NCBI GenBank assembly: GCA_031275285.1
Contig: JAISOY010000152.1
Coordinates: 1-32,391, forward strand
Origin: Bacteroidales bacterium
Lineage (GTDB): Bacteria; Bacteroidota; Bacteroidia; Bacteroidales; UBA4181
Length of the DNA: 32,391 nucleotides
Direction of reading: 5' to 3'
Shown here: piece after piece, positions 17,639-27,491 of the stretch
How the letters are laid out: each line of letters opens with the position of its first letter
Position numbering within the stretch: position 1 is the stretch's first letter
The notes under the pieces: generated by a model
What the model saw: the letters and a program-made list of their open reading frames with translations, nothing else
Database searches by the model: none
Told to the model about the DNA's origin: nothing
Position numbers and translations under genes: made by a program

Positions 17639-18767
17639 TCATTTTTTTAAAGAAGGATTTATCTTCATTATCCGGATGAGGCTGAAAATTCTTTGATTGG
17701 TTTAATTTTTCAAGAATAGAGCGTTCTTCCTTTGAAGTATCTTTTGGTATCCAAACATTAACGGTGACCAACAGATCACCTTTTCCATAACCGTTCACAT
17801 CTGGGATGCCTTTTCCTCTTAAACGCAATATTTTCCCCGGTTGGGTTCCCGGATCAACTTTAATTTTGGCTTTTCCGTTTACAGTGGGGATTTCAACAGT
17901 TGTTCCGGTAATCGCATCGGGAATACTTACAAACAAGGGATAAATCAGGTCGTTACCATCCCGGACCAATTCCTGGTGTGGTTCTTCTTCAATAGCCACG
18001 ATCAAATCCCCATTGATTCCTCCGCGACGGGCAGCATTCCCTTTTCCGCTGACATTCAGTTGCATTCCTTCGGCTACACCAGCAGGGATTTTAACCGTAA
18101 CAACTTCTTCTCCTTGTACAATGCCCTCACCATAACAAGAGGTACATTTTTTAGTGATAATTTTTCCGCTTCCGCCGCAGCTATTACATACGGACGAAGT
18201 CTGCATACGTCCAAGGATCGTGTTGGTAATCCTGGTTACTTGCCCGGTCCCGTTACAGGCAGTACAAGTTGAAAGTCCGGAATGACCTTCAGCTCCCGTA
18301 CCATCGCACGATGTACAAGCAACGTACTTTTTTAATTTTAATTTTTTCTCAACGCCTTCAGCAACCTCCTGCAGGTTCATCCGCACCTTCACCCTTAAGT
18401 TACTGCCTTTACTTACCCGTTGACTTTGTCTGGAACCTCCGAATCCTCCAAAACCAAAACCTCCAATATCTCCGAAAATGTCTCCGAAATGGGAAAAAAT
18501 ATCATCCATAGACATACCACCGCCGCCAAACCCAGCCCCTCCGTTGACTCCGGCATGGCCAAACTGGTCATACCTGCTTTTTTTATTGTCATCGCTCAGT
18601 ACTTCATAGGCTTCAGCTGCTTCCTTAAATTTTTCTTCAGCTGCATTATCTCCCGGATTTTTATCCGGATGAAATTGGATGGCCTTTTTCCGGTACGCTT
18701 TTTTTATCTCTTCTTTTGATGCAGACTTCGATACTTCTAATACTTCGTAATAATCCCTTTTTGTCAT
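17622..18767 (-). CDS. dnaJ: Molecular chaperone DnaJ
   Basis: A 381-residue type I DnaJ, the usual length. The J domain (about 4-70) has the HPD motif at 33-35 that stimulates DnaK ATPase activity. A Gly/Phe-rich linker follows (about 75-115). The zinc-binding domain has four CxxCxGxG repeats starting at Cys151, Cys168, Cys194 and Cys208. The C-terminal substrate-binding domains fill the rest. It delivers unfolded proteins to DnaK in the cytoplasm. It lies 43 bp downstream of grpE in the same direction, the standard co-chaperone pair; dnaK itself is not in the window. All functional motifs are intact, so an active protein is expected. Confidence 0.98.
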   Translation of the reverse strand: MTKRDYYEVLEVSKSASKEEIKKAYRKKAIQFHPDKNPGDNAAEEKFKEAAEAYEVLSDDNKKSRYDQFGHAGVNGGAGFGGGGMSMDDIFSHFGDIFGDIGGFGFGGFGGSRQSQRVSKGSNLRVKVRMNLQEVAEGVEKKLKLKKYVACTSCDGTGAEGHSGLSTCTACNGTGQVTRITNTILGRMQTSSVCNSCGGSGKIITKKCTSCYGEGIVQGEEVVTVKIPAGVAEGMQLNVSGKGNAARRGGINGDLIVAIEEEPHQELVRDGNDLIYPLFVSIPDAITGTTVEIPTVNGKAKIKVDPGTQPGKILRLRGKGIPDVNGYGKGDLLVTVNVWIPKDTSKEERSILEKLNQSKNFQPHPDNEDKSFFKKMRNLFE

Positions 18768-18810
18768 ATATTATAACCCCCTGTGGTATTTATTCGTTTA
18801 AAAATGCCGT

Positions 18811-19368
18811 TTACTCGCCAACAACAACTTTAGGATATCGTATGATCTTATCATTTAGGGTATAACCCTTTTGTATGACATCAACCACTTTTCCTTTCAT
18901 ATTTTTTGTAGGAGCCGGAATTTTAGTGACAGCTTCATGGCTTTCGGGATCAAACGACTCGTTGATAGCTTTGATCTCATTCACACCATTGGCAGACAAA
19001 AAATCTTTCAGCTTATTGTATATGAGAACCATACCTTCTTTAACGGATTCCGTATCTTCTGCCTTTTCAACCGCATCCAATCCCCTTTCAAAATCGTCGA
19101 CAACCGGAAGTATTTCCTTCAAAATAGATTGTCCCGCAGTTTGGATCAATTCCGTTTTTTCACGTAATGTGCGTTTACGAAAATTATCAAATTCGGCCGA
19201 TAACCTTAAATATTTATCTTGTGATTCAGCTAGCTTCTGTTCTAAATCCTCTATGTATGATTCCAATTCTGCCGGATTTTCATTCTCAACACCGTCCAAC
19301 TCCAGTTCAGTATCCTTCATTTCATCCATTGAGCGTTCATCTTCATTAGCGTGATCTGTCTTTGCCAT
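18811..19368 (-). CDS. grpE: Nucleotide exchange factor GrpE
   Basis: A 185-residue GrpE. The N-terminus is acidic (about 1-35). A long coiled-coil follows (about 36-90), including DKYLRLSAEFDNFRKRTLRE, the family signature. The C-terminal beta domain has the conserved VDVIQKGYTLNDKIIRYPKVVV segment (split here as VDVIQKGYTL and IIRYPKVVV). GrpE exchanges ADP for ATP on DnaK and works with DnaJ, whose gene follows 43 bp downstream. A -7-like element lies upstream at 19452-19459, with an inverted repeat next to it. No CIRCE element was found, so HrcA control is unlikely here. Confidence 0.97.
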   Translation of the reverse strand: MAKTDHANEDERSMDEMKDTELELDGVENENPAELESYIEDLEQKLAESQDKYLRLSAEFDNFRKRTLREKTELIQTAGQSILKEILPVVDDFERGLDAVEKAEDTESVKEGMVLIYNKLKDFLSANGVNEIKAINESFDPESHEAVTKIPAPTKNMKGKVVDVIQKGYTLNDKIIRYPKVVVGE

Positions 19369-19451
19369 TTTATATATATTGATGGTTTATTCTGAAATTC
19401 AAATATTTAAAATCATGCATATTATAGACGTAAGTCTTGCAAAAAATCTGC

Positions 19452-19489
19452 CAAATATAGAATTGTTAGTCATAATGTCCGATTATGAC
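19452..19489 (-). promoter_or_regulatory. grpE-dnaJ promoter with adjoining inverted repeat
   Basis: On the minus strand TATATTTG (19452-19459) fits the -7 consensus. Immediately upstream, GTCATAAT (19469-19476) and ATTATGAC (19482-19489) form a perfect 8-bp inverted repeat around GTCCG, covering the -33 region. It may be an operator for grpE-dnaJ, or the terminator of the preceding CPBP gene, although no strong U-run follows it. Confidence 0.4.
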
Positions 19490-19517
19490 AGGTTGTAAGA
19501 TGTACTTGGACAAGTTG

Positions 19518-20456
19518 TCAGTCAGGTCTTTTTAGAGGAACGATTCGGGCTGATTCTCTTTTCATTTTCCATAACAACAAGATGCAAACGGCAGTCATTG
19601 CAAGTGTTACAGGAATCGCACTCCATGAGGACCCGTATTCTGCAGCTTCTACCGGAATATGTCCTTTATGGGTGAGATAACCCACTATTGCGATTACAGC
19701 ATTGTTGATAAAATGGGCAAAAACCGGTAGCCATATAGAGCCACTCCAGGCCAGCAGGTACCCGAACATAATACCCAGTAACCAACGGGGAAAGATTCCG
19801 TAAAATTGAAGGTGCATGGCGCTGAATAGTAGGGAAGATATGACAATTGCTATATGTATGTTCCCTGTCCACTTCACAAAGATCTTTTGGATAATACCTC
19901 TGAAAATCAGTTCTTCACCGATCGCGGGAATGAGTGCAATCATTAAGATATTGAAGAATAATCCGTATATGCTGGTCGTGGACAGAAATAAATCAGAGGC
20001 ATTACGTGCGGCATCTTCACTTGAACGGAAATTCCTTTCCAGAAAGGAAAGGCTTTCAGGAAAAGAAATCTGGTCATTGAGTTTGGCCAATAAATTGATC
20101 AATGGGATGACGGTGATCATAACAAAAAGTACCATCAATAACCATCTTTTTGGAAATGGATTCCGGAATCCGAAATAAACCGTAACATTTCCTGAAAATA
20201 AATAAGCCAGAAAGAAAGCAGGAAGAATAAATAGCGTAATACCCTGCATTGTCTGTATATATCGCATCAAACCAAGATGATGGTTCATCTCGCCATTGTT
20301 CATGATAGCAATAATATCCGGCAGGGAAATCCCAACAAAAAGCGGTGCAAACAGTATTGCGATAAACATGAATAATAACGCACTTACCATCATGGTAAAA
20401 ACCGTGAAAATAAGTTGGGTAAAGGGTGGTGCTTCACTGAAAAGACCTCTTCGCAT
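19518..20456 (-). CDS. CPBP family intramembrane metalloprotease
   Basis: A 312-residue polytopic membrane protein with about eight hydrophobic segments. The CPBP (CAAX protease and bacteriocin-processing) motifs are all visible: EELIFRG with Glu181, Glu182 and Arg186; FSAMH with His215; and HFINN with His248. These form the glutamate/histidine active site of the Rce1 superfamily. Bacterial members cleave membrane or signal peptides, or give self-immunity to bacteriocins; the substrate here is unknown. The ATG at 20456 was chosen over a TTG at 20510, because the protein from it (MRRGLFSEAPP) has the usual family N-terminus. It precedes grpE by about 150 bp in the same direction, but with its own spacing. 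Confidence 0.85.
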   Translation of the reverse strand: MRRGLFSEAPPFTQLIFTVFTMMVSALLFMFIAILFAPLFVGISLPDIIAIMNNGEMNHHLGLMRYIQTMQGITLFILPAFFLAYLFSGNVTVYFGFRNPFPKRWLLMVLFVMITVIPLINLLAKLNDQISFPESLSFLERNFRSSEDAARNASDLFLSTTSIYGLFFNILMIALIPAIGEELIFRGIIQKIFVKWTGNIHIAIVISSLLFSAMHLQFYGIFPRWLLGIMFGYLLAWSGSIWLPVFAHFINNAVIAIVGYLTHKGHIPVEAAEYGSSWSAIPVTLAMTAVCILLLWKMKRESARIVPLKRPD

Positions 20457-20522
20457 TTTTGAAAATAAATGATGTATGAAAAACTTCCTGCTGTATTGAC
20501 CTGTTACCAATACAACTTGTTG

Positions 20523-20552
20523 TTGCTTACAGAACAGAATTTCTTAATTTTG
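20523..20552 (+). promoter_or_regulatory. dusB promoter
   Basis: TTG at 20523-20525 and TAATTTTG at 20545-20552 are separated by 19 bp, a very good match to the Bacteroidota -33/-7 consensus. The start codon of dusB is 26 bp downstream of the -7 element, leaving a leader of about 20 nt. Confidence 0.7.
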
Positions 20553-20577
20553 CAAAATAAAAAAACAAATTCGGTAA

Positions 20578-21552
20578 ATGCAAATCGGTTCTATTGATTT
20601 AGGTGAGAATCCATTGTTTCTTGCACCTATGGAGGATGTCACCGATCCATCCTTCCGGTATATATGCAAGCATTTCGGTGCTGATATGATGTACACGGAA
20701 TTTGTTTCATCGGATGGTTTAATCCGGGATGCAAAGAAGACTTTGAAAAAGTTGGAAATTGAAGATGCAGAGCGTCCGATCGGTATTCAGCTATATGGAC
20801 ATTTGCTGGATGCAATGGTTCAGGCTGCTTTAATCGCAGAAGAAGCAAAGCCCGACCTGATCGATATAAATTTTGGTTGTCCTGTGCGTAAAATTGCTAC
20901 ACGGGGTGCCGGTGCCGGAATGCTTTGTAATATACCATTGATGGTACAAATGACAGAAGCCATTGTCAAGGCTGTGAAATTGCCGGTATCCGTAAAAACC
21001 CGCTTAGGCTGGGATGAAGACTCGAAAAATATTGTTGACATCGCCGAGCGTCTACAGGATGTAGGAATTGCAGCCATTACTATTCATGGACGGACGAGAT
21101 CACAGTTATATAAAGGTGAAGCCGACTGGACCCTGATAGGAGAGGTAAAAAATAATCCGCGCATGCGCATTCCTGTTATTGGGAATGGAGATATTACATC
21201 TGCAGAAATAGCCAAAGAAAAAATAGATCGTTACGGAGTAGATGGAATAATGATCGGGCGGGCAACATACGGGCGGCCGTGGATTTTTTCGGAAATCAAA
21301 CATTATTTGAAAACCGGTGAACCCATGACTCCACTCACTATCATCCAAAAAGTAGAACTAGCCAAAATGCATTTACAAAAATCAATTGAATATAAGGGAA
21401 TTCCTGTAGGTATATTTGAAATGCGCCGGCATTTATCTAATTATTTTAAAAACCTGCCTGACTTTAAACAGACCCGTATGATACTGGTTACTTCCCTCGA
21501 TGTGGATGAATTGATGGAAACACTGGATAGTATCGGAAAAAGATATGGATAA
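20578..21552 (+). CDS. dusB: tRNA-dihydrouridine synthase DusB
   Basis: A 324-residue flavin enzyme that reduces uridine in the D-loop of tRNA using FMN and NADPH. The N-terminal TIM barrel contains APMEDVTD at 16-23, INFGCPVRK at 97-105 with the catalytic Cys101, KTRLGW near 144-149, HGRTR near 167-171, GNGDI near 199-203, and GRATYGRPW with its phosphate-binding loop. A helical tRNA-binding domain fills the last 80 residues. Length and motifs fit DusB, the most widespread subfamily. It is a one-gene unit with its own promoter and terminator, divergent from the CPBP gene. Confidence 0.95.
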   Translation: MQIGSIDLGENPLFLAPMEDVTDPSFRYICKHFGADMMYTEFVSSDGLIRDAKKTLKKLEIEDAERPIGIQLYGHLLDAMVQAALIAEEAKPDLIDINFGCPVRKIATRGAGAGMLCNIPLMVQMTEAIVKAVKLPVSVKTRLGWDEDSKNIVDIAERLQDVGIAAITIHGRTRSQLYKGEADWTLIGEVKNNPRMRIPVIGNGDITSAEIAKEKIDRYGVDGIMIGRATYGRPWIFSEIKHYLKTGEPMTPLTIIQKVELAKMHLQKSIEYKGIPVGIFEMRRHLSNYFKNLPDFKQTRMILVTSLDVDELMETLDSIGKRYG

Positions 21553-21629
21553 ATATTATTATCTCATTGATTATTGTTAATCGTATATTGGCATAATTCC
21601 GAGAATTACTGTTATGGGTAATGATGATA

Positions 21630-21678
21630 GAATAAAAAACAGACAGTACGATCAAATCATACTGTCTGTTTTTTATTC
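21630..21678. terminator. Strong bidirectional terminator between dusB and sdhB
   Basis: GAATAAAAAACAGACAGTA (21630-21648) is perfectly complementary to 21660-21678, giving a 19-bp stem with an 11-nt loop. The stem ends in A6 and T6 runs, so it works in both directions for the convergent genes. Confidence 0.92.
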
Positions 21679-21732
21679 TGCTTCTCTTGTTTAAGCAGTA
21701 ATGCTTTGTGAGGAAATTTACCTCATCCGTAA

Positions 21733-22488
<756 letters not shown>

Positions 22489-22489
22489 C

Positions 22490-22882
22490 TTATGACTGAT
22501 TATTGATTATCGATTTTTGATTATTGATGTTCTGACAGGCGGTTTTACGTGAACTGATAAAGATCGAAGTCAACTCCTTACCTTCATTTAAAAGCTGATC
22601 CACTTTTTCTTTAGGTAACAATTGTTCATCAATGATAAATTCCATCCAAAAACATGTTTCATCTACTTCTTCAATTACAATTGCAAGTTTTGCAATAAAC
22701 GTATTTTTTGATTGTGCCAGGCAGACCGCCCTGTAATTTGCTGCTACTGATGTTGCCGATCGAATAAGTTGTTTATTTATATGAAGTCCTAAAACATTCT
22801 CCGGTAAGTTGAAAGACAACTTTACACATCGATGTGCGAATGATTTGGTTCTTTGTTTTAGTTCATCTTGTTTACTAACCAT
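22490..22882 (-). CDS. Four-helix-bundle protein of the S23/23S-rRNA IVP family
   Basis: A 130-residue, almost wholly helical protein. Motifs such as [15 protein letters not shown], with a later [13 protein letters not shown], are the signature of the four-helix-bundle family first known from intervening sequences (IVS) in 23S rRNA genes. Members form pentamers; no enzyme activity is established. Here the gene sits inside the sdhCAB operon, between sdhA (32-bp gap) and sdhB (1-bp gap). Its C-terminal tail, [13 protein letters not shown], is coded by the flanking repeat sequence, not by the fold. Short direct repeats flank both ends. This is consistent with an IVS-like insertion, but how such genes move is unknown. 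Family sure; function unknown. Confidence 0.85.
   Translation of the reverse strand: MVSKQDELKQRTKSFAHRCVKLSFNLPENVLGLHINKQLIRSATSVAANYRAVCLAQSKNTFIAKLAIVIEEVDETCFWMEFIIDEQLLPKEKVDQLLNEGKELTSIFISSRKTACQNINNQKSIINNQS
22497..22528. repeat. Direct repeat at the downstream edge of the IVP gene
   Basis: TGATTATTGAT occurs at 22497-22507 and again at 22518-22528. Its reverse complement, ATCAATAATCA, differs by one base from ATCAATAAGCA on the other side of the gene (22897-22907), so the two sides form imperfect inverted repeats. Confidence 0.6.
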
Positions 22883-22889
22883 TCAATAT

Positions 22890-22915
22890 GCAATTATCAA
22901 TAAGCAATTATCAAT
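22890..22915. repeat. Direct repeat at the upstream edge of the IVP gene
   Basis: GCAATTATCAAT occurs at 22890-22901 and 22904-22915, a 14-bp period, ending at the sdhA stop codon. Together with the repeats at 22497-22528 it frames the four-helix-bundle gene, as expected of an inserted element. Confidence 0.65.
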
Positions 22916-24852
22916 TATTTATAATTCCGTTGTGCTACTTTTATCTCTTCATATTTCAGCGGCTCCTTATGCAAGATCGGTTCTTTGTCATCACCGGTAT
23001 ATTCCCAACATGAAACATACATGAACTTATCATCCTGACGTAAGGCTTCACCTTCCGGTGTTTGATATTCTTCCCTGAAATGCCCGCCGCAGGATTCTTC
23101 CCGGAGCAATCCGTCACGGGCCATCAATTCGCCTAATTCCAGATGGTCTGCCGTACGAAGCGCCTTTTCCAGTTCCGGATTAAATTCATCTGTAGAACCG
23201 GTGACACGGACATCTTCCCAGAATTCTTTGCGAATGGCTTTTATTTCTTCCATTGCTTCTTTCAGGCCTTTTGCATTACGTGCCATGCCTACTTTTTCCC
23301 ACATGACATGCCCGAGTTTTTTCTGGAAGTAATCAACTGAATGTTTACCTTTGATGTTCATCAACTTATTGATCTTTTCTTCGACAGATTTTTTGGCATC
23401 TTCAAATTCAGGAAGATCGGTTGAAAACCTTGGCGTACGGATTTCATCCGAGAGATAATTCTGGATAGTGTACGGAAGGACAAAATACCCATCAGCTAAT
23501 CCCTGCATCAATGCAGATGCCCCAAGACGGTTGGCTCCATGATCCGAGAAATTTGCTTCACCGGCAGCAAACAAGCCGGGAATGGTGGTCTGTAACTCAT
23601 AATCCACCCAAATTCCACCCATCGAATAATGGATGGCCGGATAAATCATCATAGGTGTTTCATATGGATTGTCATCCACAATCTTTTCATACATCTGGAA
23701 AAGATTACCGTAACGCGCTTCTATGACACTTTTGCCTAACCGATCGATGGCTGAAGCAAAGTCAAGGTACACAGCCAATCCTGTTTCTCCGACACCAAAT
23801 CCGGCATCGCAACGCTCTTTAGCCGCACGGGAAGCCACATCACGGGGAACCAGGTTTCCAAAAGCCGGGTAACGACGTTCCAGATAGTAATCCCTGTCAT
23901 CTTCCTTAATTTGTGTCGGTTTCAGTTTCCCGGCACGAATTGCTTCTGCATCTTCTTTTTTCTTGGGAACCCAGATACGACCGTCATTCCTCAACGATTC
24001 GGACATTAGGGTCAGTTTTGACTGATAATCGCCGTGAACCGGAATACAGGTCGGATGTATCTGTACGTAACATGGATTTCCGAATGCCGCACCACGCTTG
24101 TAACATTGCCAGTCTGCACTACCGTTTGACCCCATGGCATTGGTCGATAAAAAGAAAACGTTTCCGTAACCACCTGTAGCAATGACAACGGCATGGGCGG
24201 AATATTTTTCAAGTTCTCCAGTGATCAGATTACGTGCGATGATACCACGAGCCTTTCCGTCAACAACGACGACATCCATCATTTCGCGGCGGGTGAACAT
24301 TTTCACGGAACCTTTTTCGATCTGACGGCTCAATGCACTGTAAGCACCTAGTAACAATTGCTGTCCTGTTTGTCCGCGGGCATAAAATGTACGGCTTACC
24401 TGTGCTCCTCCAAATGAACGGTTATCCAATAATCCTCCGTAATCACGGGCGAAAGGAACTCCCTGTGCCACACATTGGTCTATAATATTGTTCGATACTT
24501 CCGCCAAGCGGTATACGTTGGCTTCACGGGCACGATAGTCACCGCCTTTGATCGTATCGTAGAAAAGACGGTAAATAGAGTCTCCGTCATTTTGATAATT
24601 TTTGGCAGCATTGATACCACCCTGGGCAGCTATTGAATGTGCCCGGCGCGGACTATCCTGTATACAGAAATTAAGTACATTAAATCCCATTTCACCGCAA
24701 CTGGCAGCTGCAGCCGCTCCTGCCAGGCCGGTTCCTACAATGATAATATCCAGTTTTCTTTTATTGGCCGGATTTACCAGGTTCTGGTGTGCTTTATAAT
24801 TGGTCCATTTTTGGGCTAAAGGCCCTTCAGGTATTTTAGATTCTAACTTCAT
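22915..24852 (-). CDS. sdhA: Succinate dehydrogenase/fumarate reductase flavoprotein subunit
   Basis: A 645-residue flavoprotein that interconverts succinate and fumarate at the membrane. The dinucleotide-binding motif GTGLAG is at residues 40-45. [14 protein letters not shown] (His72) is the site of covalent FAD attachment. Later conserved blocks include [36 protein letters not shown] and the C-terminal [10 protein letters not shown] with its catalytic/structural arginines. Bacteroidota members start with [12 protein letters not shown]; I therefore used the ATG at 24852. Upstream in-frame ATGs at 24858 and 24903 would add 2 or 17 residues, and the longer extension is low-complexity (NKNQNQKFK). 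It lies between sdhC and the IVP gene. Confidence 0.96.
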   Translation of the reverse strand: MKLESKIPEGPLAQKWTNYKAHQNLVNPANKRKLDIIIVGTGLAGAAAAASCGEMGFNVLNFCIQDSPRRAHSIAAQGGINAAKNYQNDGDSIYRLFYDTIKGGDYRAREANVYRLAEVSNNIIDQCVAQGVPFARDYGGLLDNRSFGGAQVSRTFYARGQTGQQLLLGAYSALSRQIEKGSVKMFTRREMMDVVVVDGKARGIIARNLITGELEKYSAHAVVIATGGYGNVFFLSTNAMGSNGSADWQCYKRGAAFGNPCYVQIHPTCIPVHGDYQSKLTLMSESLRNDGRIWVPKKKEDAEAIRAGKLKPTQIKEDDRDYYLERRYPAFGNLVPRDVASRAAKERCDAGFGVGETGLAVYLDFASAIDRLGKSVIEARYGNLFQMYEKIVDDNPYETPMMIYPAIHYSMGGIWVDYELQTTIPGLFAAGEANFSDHGANRLGASALMQGLADGYFVLPYTIQNYLSDEIRTPRFSTDLPEFEDAKKSVEEKINKLMNIKGKHSVDYFQKKLGHVMWEKVGMARNAKGLKEAMEEIKAIRKEFWEDVRVTGSTDEFNPELEKALRTADHLELGELMARDGLLREESCGGHFREEYQTPEGEALRQDDKFMYVSCWEYTGDDKEPILHKEPLKYEEIKVAQRNYK

Positions 24853-24923
24853 GGTCATTTTAAATTTTTGATTTTGATTCTTATTCTTGATTGTCGATGT
24901 CATTGAAAATGATCAATCAAAAA

Positions 24924-25610
24924 TTATTTTCCTCCTAATAAAAAATAAATGGGAATAACGGCAAAACCAACAGGTATGGCCACCGAATAAATATAACCAA
25001 CCCATTTAATGATCGGTGTATATGTCGGATGACTCCAACCAATTGTCCTGAATGCACTCTGAAAACCATGTATCAGATGAAAAGCCAACAAGATCATAAA
25101 GCCTATATACATGAAGCAATAAACTTTATTGGCAAACACATAACGGGCTATATCATAAAAATTATGATTGGCTTCCGTATCAGTAGCTTCATAAGCTCCG
25201 ATCCCGATAGCAGCCGGGTCAAATATGCCTAGCTTATAAAAATAAAAATCTGTAAAGTGTATACAAAAGAATATGAATATAATACCACCTGTCCAAATCA
25301 TATACTTCGAGAAAAATGAAGTCTGTGAATGATTTGTTTTCGCATAACGGACAGGACGCGAAAGCCAGTTTTTTATTTGTAGGAACAAGCCCAAAAGTAT
25401 GTGTAGTGCAATACTACCAAACAGGACAACTTCCATGACCTTTACAGGTGCGGTACTCATGATCCATACCCCTGTGTCAAAATAACTCCGGTCGGGGAGT
25501 AACAATAACAGGTTAATAGACATGTGCAATACCAGAAAAAGACACAGAAATAACCCTACAAGCGCCATCCAGAATTTTTTTCCGACGGACGAGGTAAAGA
25601 TATTACTCAT
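24924..25610 (-). CDS. sdhC: Succinate dehydrogenase/fumarate reductase cytochrome b subunit
   Basis: A 228-residue membrane anchor of the five-helix di-haem type, used in Bacteroidota and epsilonproteobacteria-like complexes. The N-terminus (SSVGKKFWMALVGLFLCLFL) is typical of the Bacteroidota family. Candidate axial haem ligands are His29 in VLHMS, His68 in ALHILLG, His117/118 region FCIHFTD, and His186 in HLIHGFQSA. It anchors SdhAB, holds the quinone site and links the reaction to menaquinone. It is the first gene of the operon, followed by sdhA after 71 bp, and has a clear promoter at 25664-25694. Confidence 0.94.
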   Translation of the reverse strand: MSNIFTSSVGKKFWMALVGLFLCLFLVLHMSINLLLLLPDRSYFDTGVWIMSTAPVKVMEVVLFGSIALHILLGLFLQIKNWLSRPVRYAKTNHSQTSFFSKYMIWTGGIIFIFFCIHFTDFYFYKLGIFDPAAIGIGAYEATDTEANHNFYDIARYVFANKVYCFMYIGFMILLAFHLIHGFQSAFRTIGWSHPTYTPIIKWVGYIYSVAIPVGFAVIPIYFLLGGK

Positions 25611-25663
25611 AAACGATTGATTTTTAATTACTCTGATTATACTTAATTTCTTATAATAAGGCG

Positions 25664-25694
25664 CAAAGGTATTGGGTTATTTAACGATTTGCAA
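25664..25694 (-). promoter_or_regulatory. sdhCAB promoter
   Basis: On the minus strand TTG (25692-25694) and TACCTTTG (25664-25671) are separated by 20 bp, matching the Bacteroidota consensus. The start would lie about 50 nt before the sdhC ATG. Confidence 0.65.
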
Positions 25695-25816
25695 CATTTT
25701 TCCCATATATTTTTTAATTTTAGAAGTATTCTAAATTGAATATTTTTTTGAAAATGTTTTTCTTAATACGATGTGGAAAATATGTTTTTCCGACATTTAC
25801 AACCGGCATTTATCTT

Positions 25817-25824
25817 TATCTTTG
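25817..25824 (+). promoter_or_regulatory. -7 element for the glutamine amidotransferase gene
   Basis: TATCTTTG matches TAnnTTTG, 29 bp upstream of the start codon. The -33 element is not well matched. Confidence 0.5.
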
Positions 25825-25853
25825 TTTTTATTATCTGTGAATGATTAAATCGT

Positions 25854-26525
25854 ATGATCCAACAAAATAAAAAGAAGATCGGCATCATTGGTTACCGTTC
25901 TGAAGATGGCTCTGTTTTCGGTGCAGGAAGCAATTATCTGGAACTGATTTCGCGTTTTGGAAAACCGTATATTATCTTTCCCGACGATGAACTTGCGGAG
26001 ATAGATCTGTTAATTCTTCCCGGTGGATTAGATATCGCACCTCAGTCATTTGGGGAGTATCCAACGTTCAAAACCGGAAACCAGGACGTTTTCAAGCAAT
26101 TTTTTTTCGAAAAGCATCTTCCCCGGTATATCGATAATAATGTGCCTATATTCGGTATTTGCCTGGGGTTTCAGATGCTGGCGGTTTATTTCGGTTCGAA
26201 AATGGAACAACATCTCTGGCGGCATCCGCAAAGCGTTGGTAGAAGCGTTGCCGCACATATTGTCGAACCGCTTCCACATGCTGGCGGTTTCGCTACACAT
26301 TCCTTTGATGTCAATTCCCATCACCACCAGGGAGTTTTGCTCACAGGTTTATCCTCAGAGTTAGAACCATTAGCGGTAGCTCAACTTGATCCATATTCGG
26401 ATGAGATGCTGGTGGAAGCATTCCGCCACAGGACTAAACCGATTATGGCTGTACAGTGGCATCCTGAGGAATGGATGGACAATTTTACCTGTAATGTAAT
26501 AGAATATCTTCTAAAATCGGAGTGA
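25854..26525 (+). CDS. Class I glutamine amidotransferase-like protein (peptidase C26)
   Basis: A 223-residue protein with the alpha/beta fold of class I glutamine amidotransferases. LILPGGLDI (54-62) forms the oxyanion region. GICLGFQ (101-107) carries the nucleophile Cys103. QWHPEEW (201-207) carries His203 and Glu205, completing the triad. The single-domain form, with GGLD and HHHQG, is closest to gamma-glutamyl-gamma-aminobutyrate hydrolase (PuuD-like) proteins, which cut gamma-glutamyl bonds. No polyamine or other pathway genes are nearby, so the substrate cannot be named. It is divergent from sdhC and followed by yebC. Family certain, reaction probable. Confidence 0.85.
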   Translation: MIQQNKKKIGIIGYRSEDGSVFGAGSNYLELISRFGKPYIIFPDDELAEIDLLILPGGLDIAPQSFGEYPTFKTGNQDVFKQFFFEKHLPRYIDNNVPIFGICLGFQMLAVYFGSKMEQHLWRHPQSVGRSVAAHIVEPLPHAGGFATHSFDVNSHHHQGVLLTGLSSELEPLAVAQLDPYSDEMLVEAFRHRTKPIMAVQWHPEEWMDNFTCNVIEYLLKSE

Positions 26526-26551
26526 CGTTTTTAGAAAAAAGTTGTTTTTTG

Positions 26552-26559
26552 TATTTTTG
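26552..26559 (+). promoter_or_regulatory. -7 element for yebC
   Basis: TATTTTTG at 26552-26559 matches TAnnTTTG, 33 bp before the yebC ATG. No good -33 element is seen. Confidence 0.45.
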
Positions 26560-26592
26560 TGCGATTTTTTAAATAAACAACACATTATCAAT

Positions 26593-27333
26593 ATGTCAGG
26601 ACATAGTAAGTGGTCGACCATTAAGAGAAAAAAAGGTGCATTGGATCAAAAACGTTCAAAAATTTTTTCCCGGATTATCAAGGAAATTACTGTAGCAGTG
26701 AAGGAAAGCGGTCCCGACCCGGATGGTAATCCCCGGTTACGTCTGGCCCTGAATAATGCCAAAGGGGCCAACATGCCGAAAGACAATATAGCACGTGCCT
26801 TGAATAAAGCCAAAGATACGGAAGCTTTACAGGAAATTACTTATGAAGGTTATGCTCCGAATGGAATTGCTGTGTTTATTGAATGCCTGACGGACAATAA
26901 CCAACGTACATTGGGAAACATCCGTGCAATATTCAACAAAAGAGGAGGAAGTCTAGGTACTAATGGTTCAGTGGCATTCATGTTTGAACGTAAAGGTATC
27001 ATCACTGTTCCTAAAGGTTCATTGGATGCGGATGAATTTCAACTGGAAATTATTGATGCCGGAGTGGATGATTTTGAAGTACAGGATGATGTGTTTGTGA
27101 TTACTACTTCCCTTGAAAATTTTGCTTCTGTGCAAAAAAGACTGGAAGAAATGGGAATTGACGCGGAGAATGCTGAATTACAGCGTATACCTACTGAAAC
27201 AAAAAACCTGGATACAGAAGATGGTGTAAAAGTTCTTAAAATAATAGAGCTCATTGAAGACGATGACGATGTCCAGAATGTATTTCATAACCTGGAAGTT
27301 ACTGATGAAATGATCGAAAAAATGGAATCATAG
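26593..27333 (+). CDS. yebC: YebC/PmpR family protein (translation/transcription regulator)
   Basis: A 246-residue protein beginning MSGHSKWSTIKRKKG, the invariant start of the YebC/TACO1 family. Other family blocks are visible: ARALNKAKD, YEGYAPNGIAVFIECLTDN, NGSVAFMF and the C-terminal VLKIIELIEDDDDVQNVFHN. YebC was described as a DNA-binding regulator and more recently as a factor that helps ribosomes pass difficult stretches such as proline runs. The frame extends upstream to a TTG at 26542, but the conserved N-terminus fixes the start at 26593. A hairpin terminator follows. Confidence 0.96.
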   Translation: MSGHSKWSTIKRKKGALDQKRSKIFSRIIKEITVAVKESGPDPDGNPRLRLALNNAKGANMPKDNIARALNKAKDTEALQEITYEGYAPNGIAVFIECLTDNNQRTLGNIRAIFNKRGGSLGTNGSVAFMFERKGIITVPKGSLDADEFQLEIIDAGVDDFEVQDDVFVITTSLENFASVQKRLEEMGIDAENAELQRIPTETKNLDTEDGVKVLKIIELIEDDDDVQNVFHNLEVTDEMIEKMES

Positions 27334-27370
27334 CATACGGTTTTTTATTTAATAAAATATTTTTTTTGAT

Positions 27371-27409
27371 AAAAAGTTGCATTTTTTTGATAAAAAACGC
27401 AACTTTTTT
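27371..27409 (+). terminator. Intrinsic terminator of yebC
   Basis: AAAAAGTTGC (27371-27380) pairs with GCAACTTTTT (27399-27408), and the inner T7 and A6 runs extend the stem. It ends in T6. It is likely to work in both directions. Confidence 0.75.
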
Positions 27410-27491
27410 GTGATTCATACGTATATATTAATACACGCAGAAGTATTGACATTAAAATATTAGTAACATGTTAACCTCAAAAATCTGAGTT

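Noticed and set aside
18875..19354. A 159-residue Ser-rich open frame on the plus strand
   Set aside because: It is antisense to grpE, whose family motifs are clear.
26542..26592. A 17-residue N-terminal extension of YebC from a TTG
   Set aside because: The family begins exactly at MSGHSKW, and the -7 element at 26552-26559 lies inside the extension.
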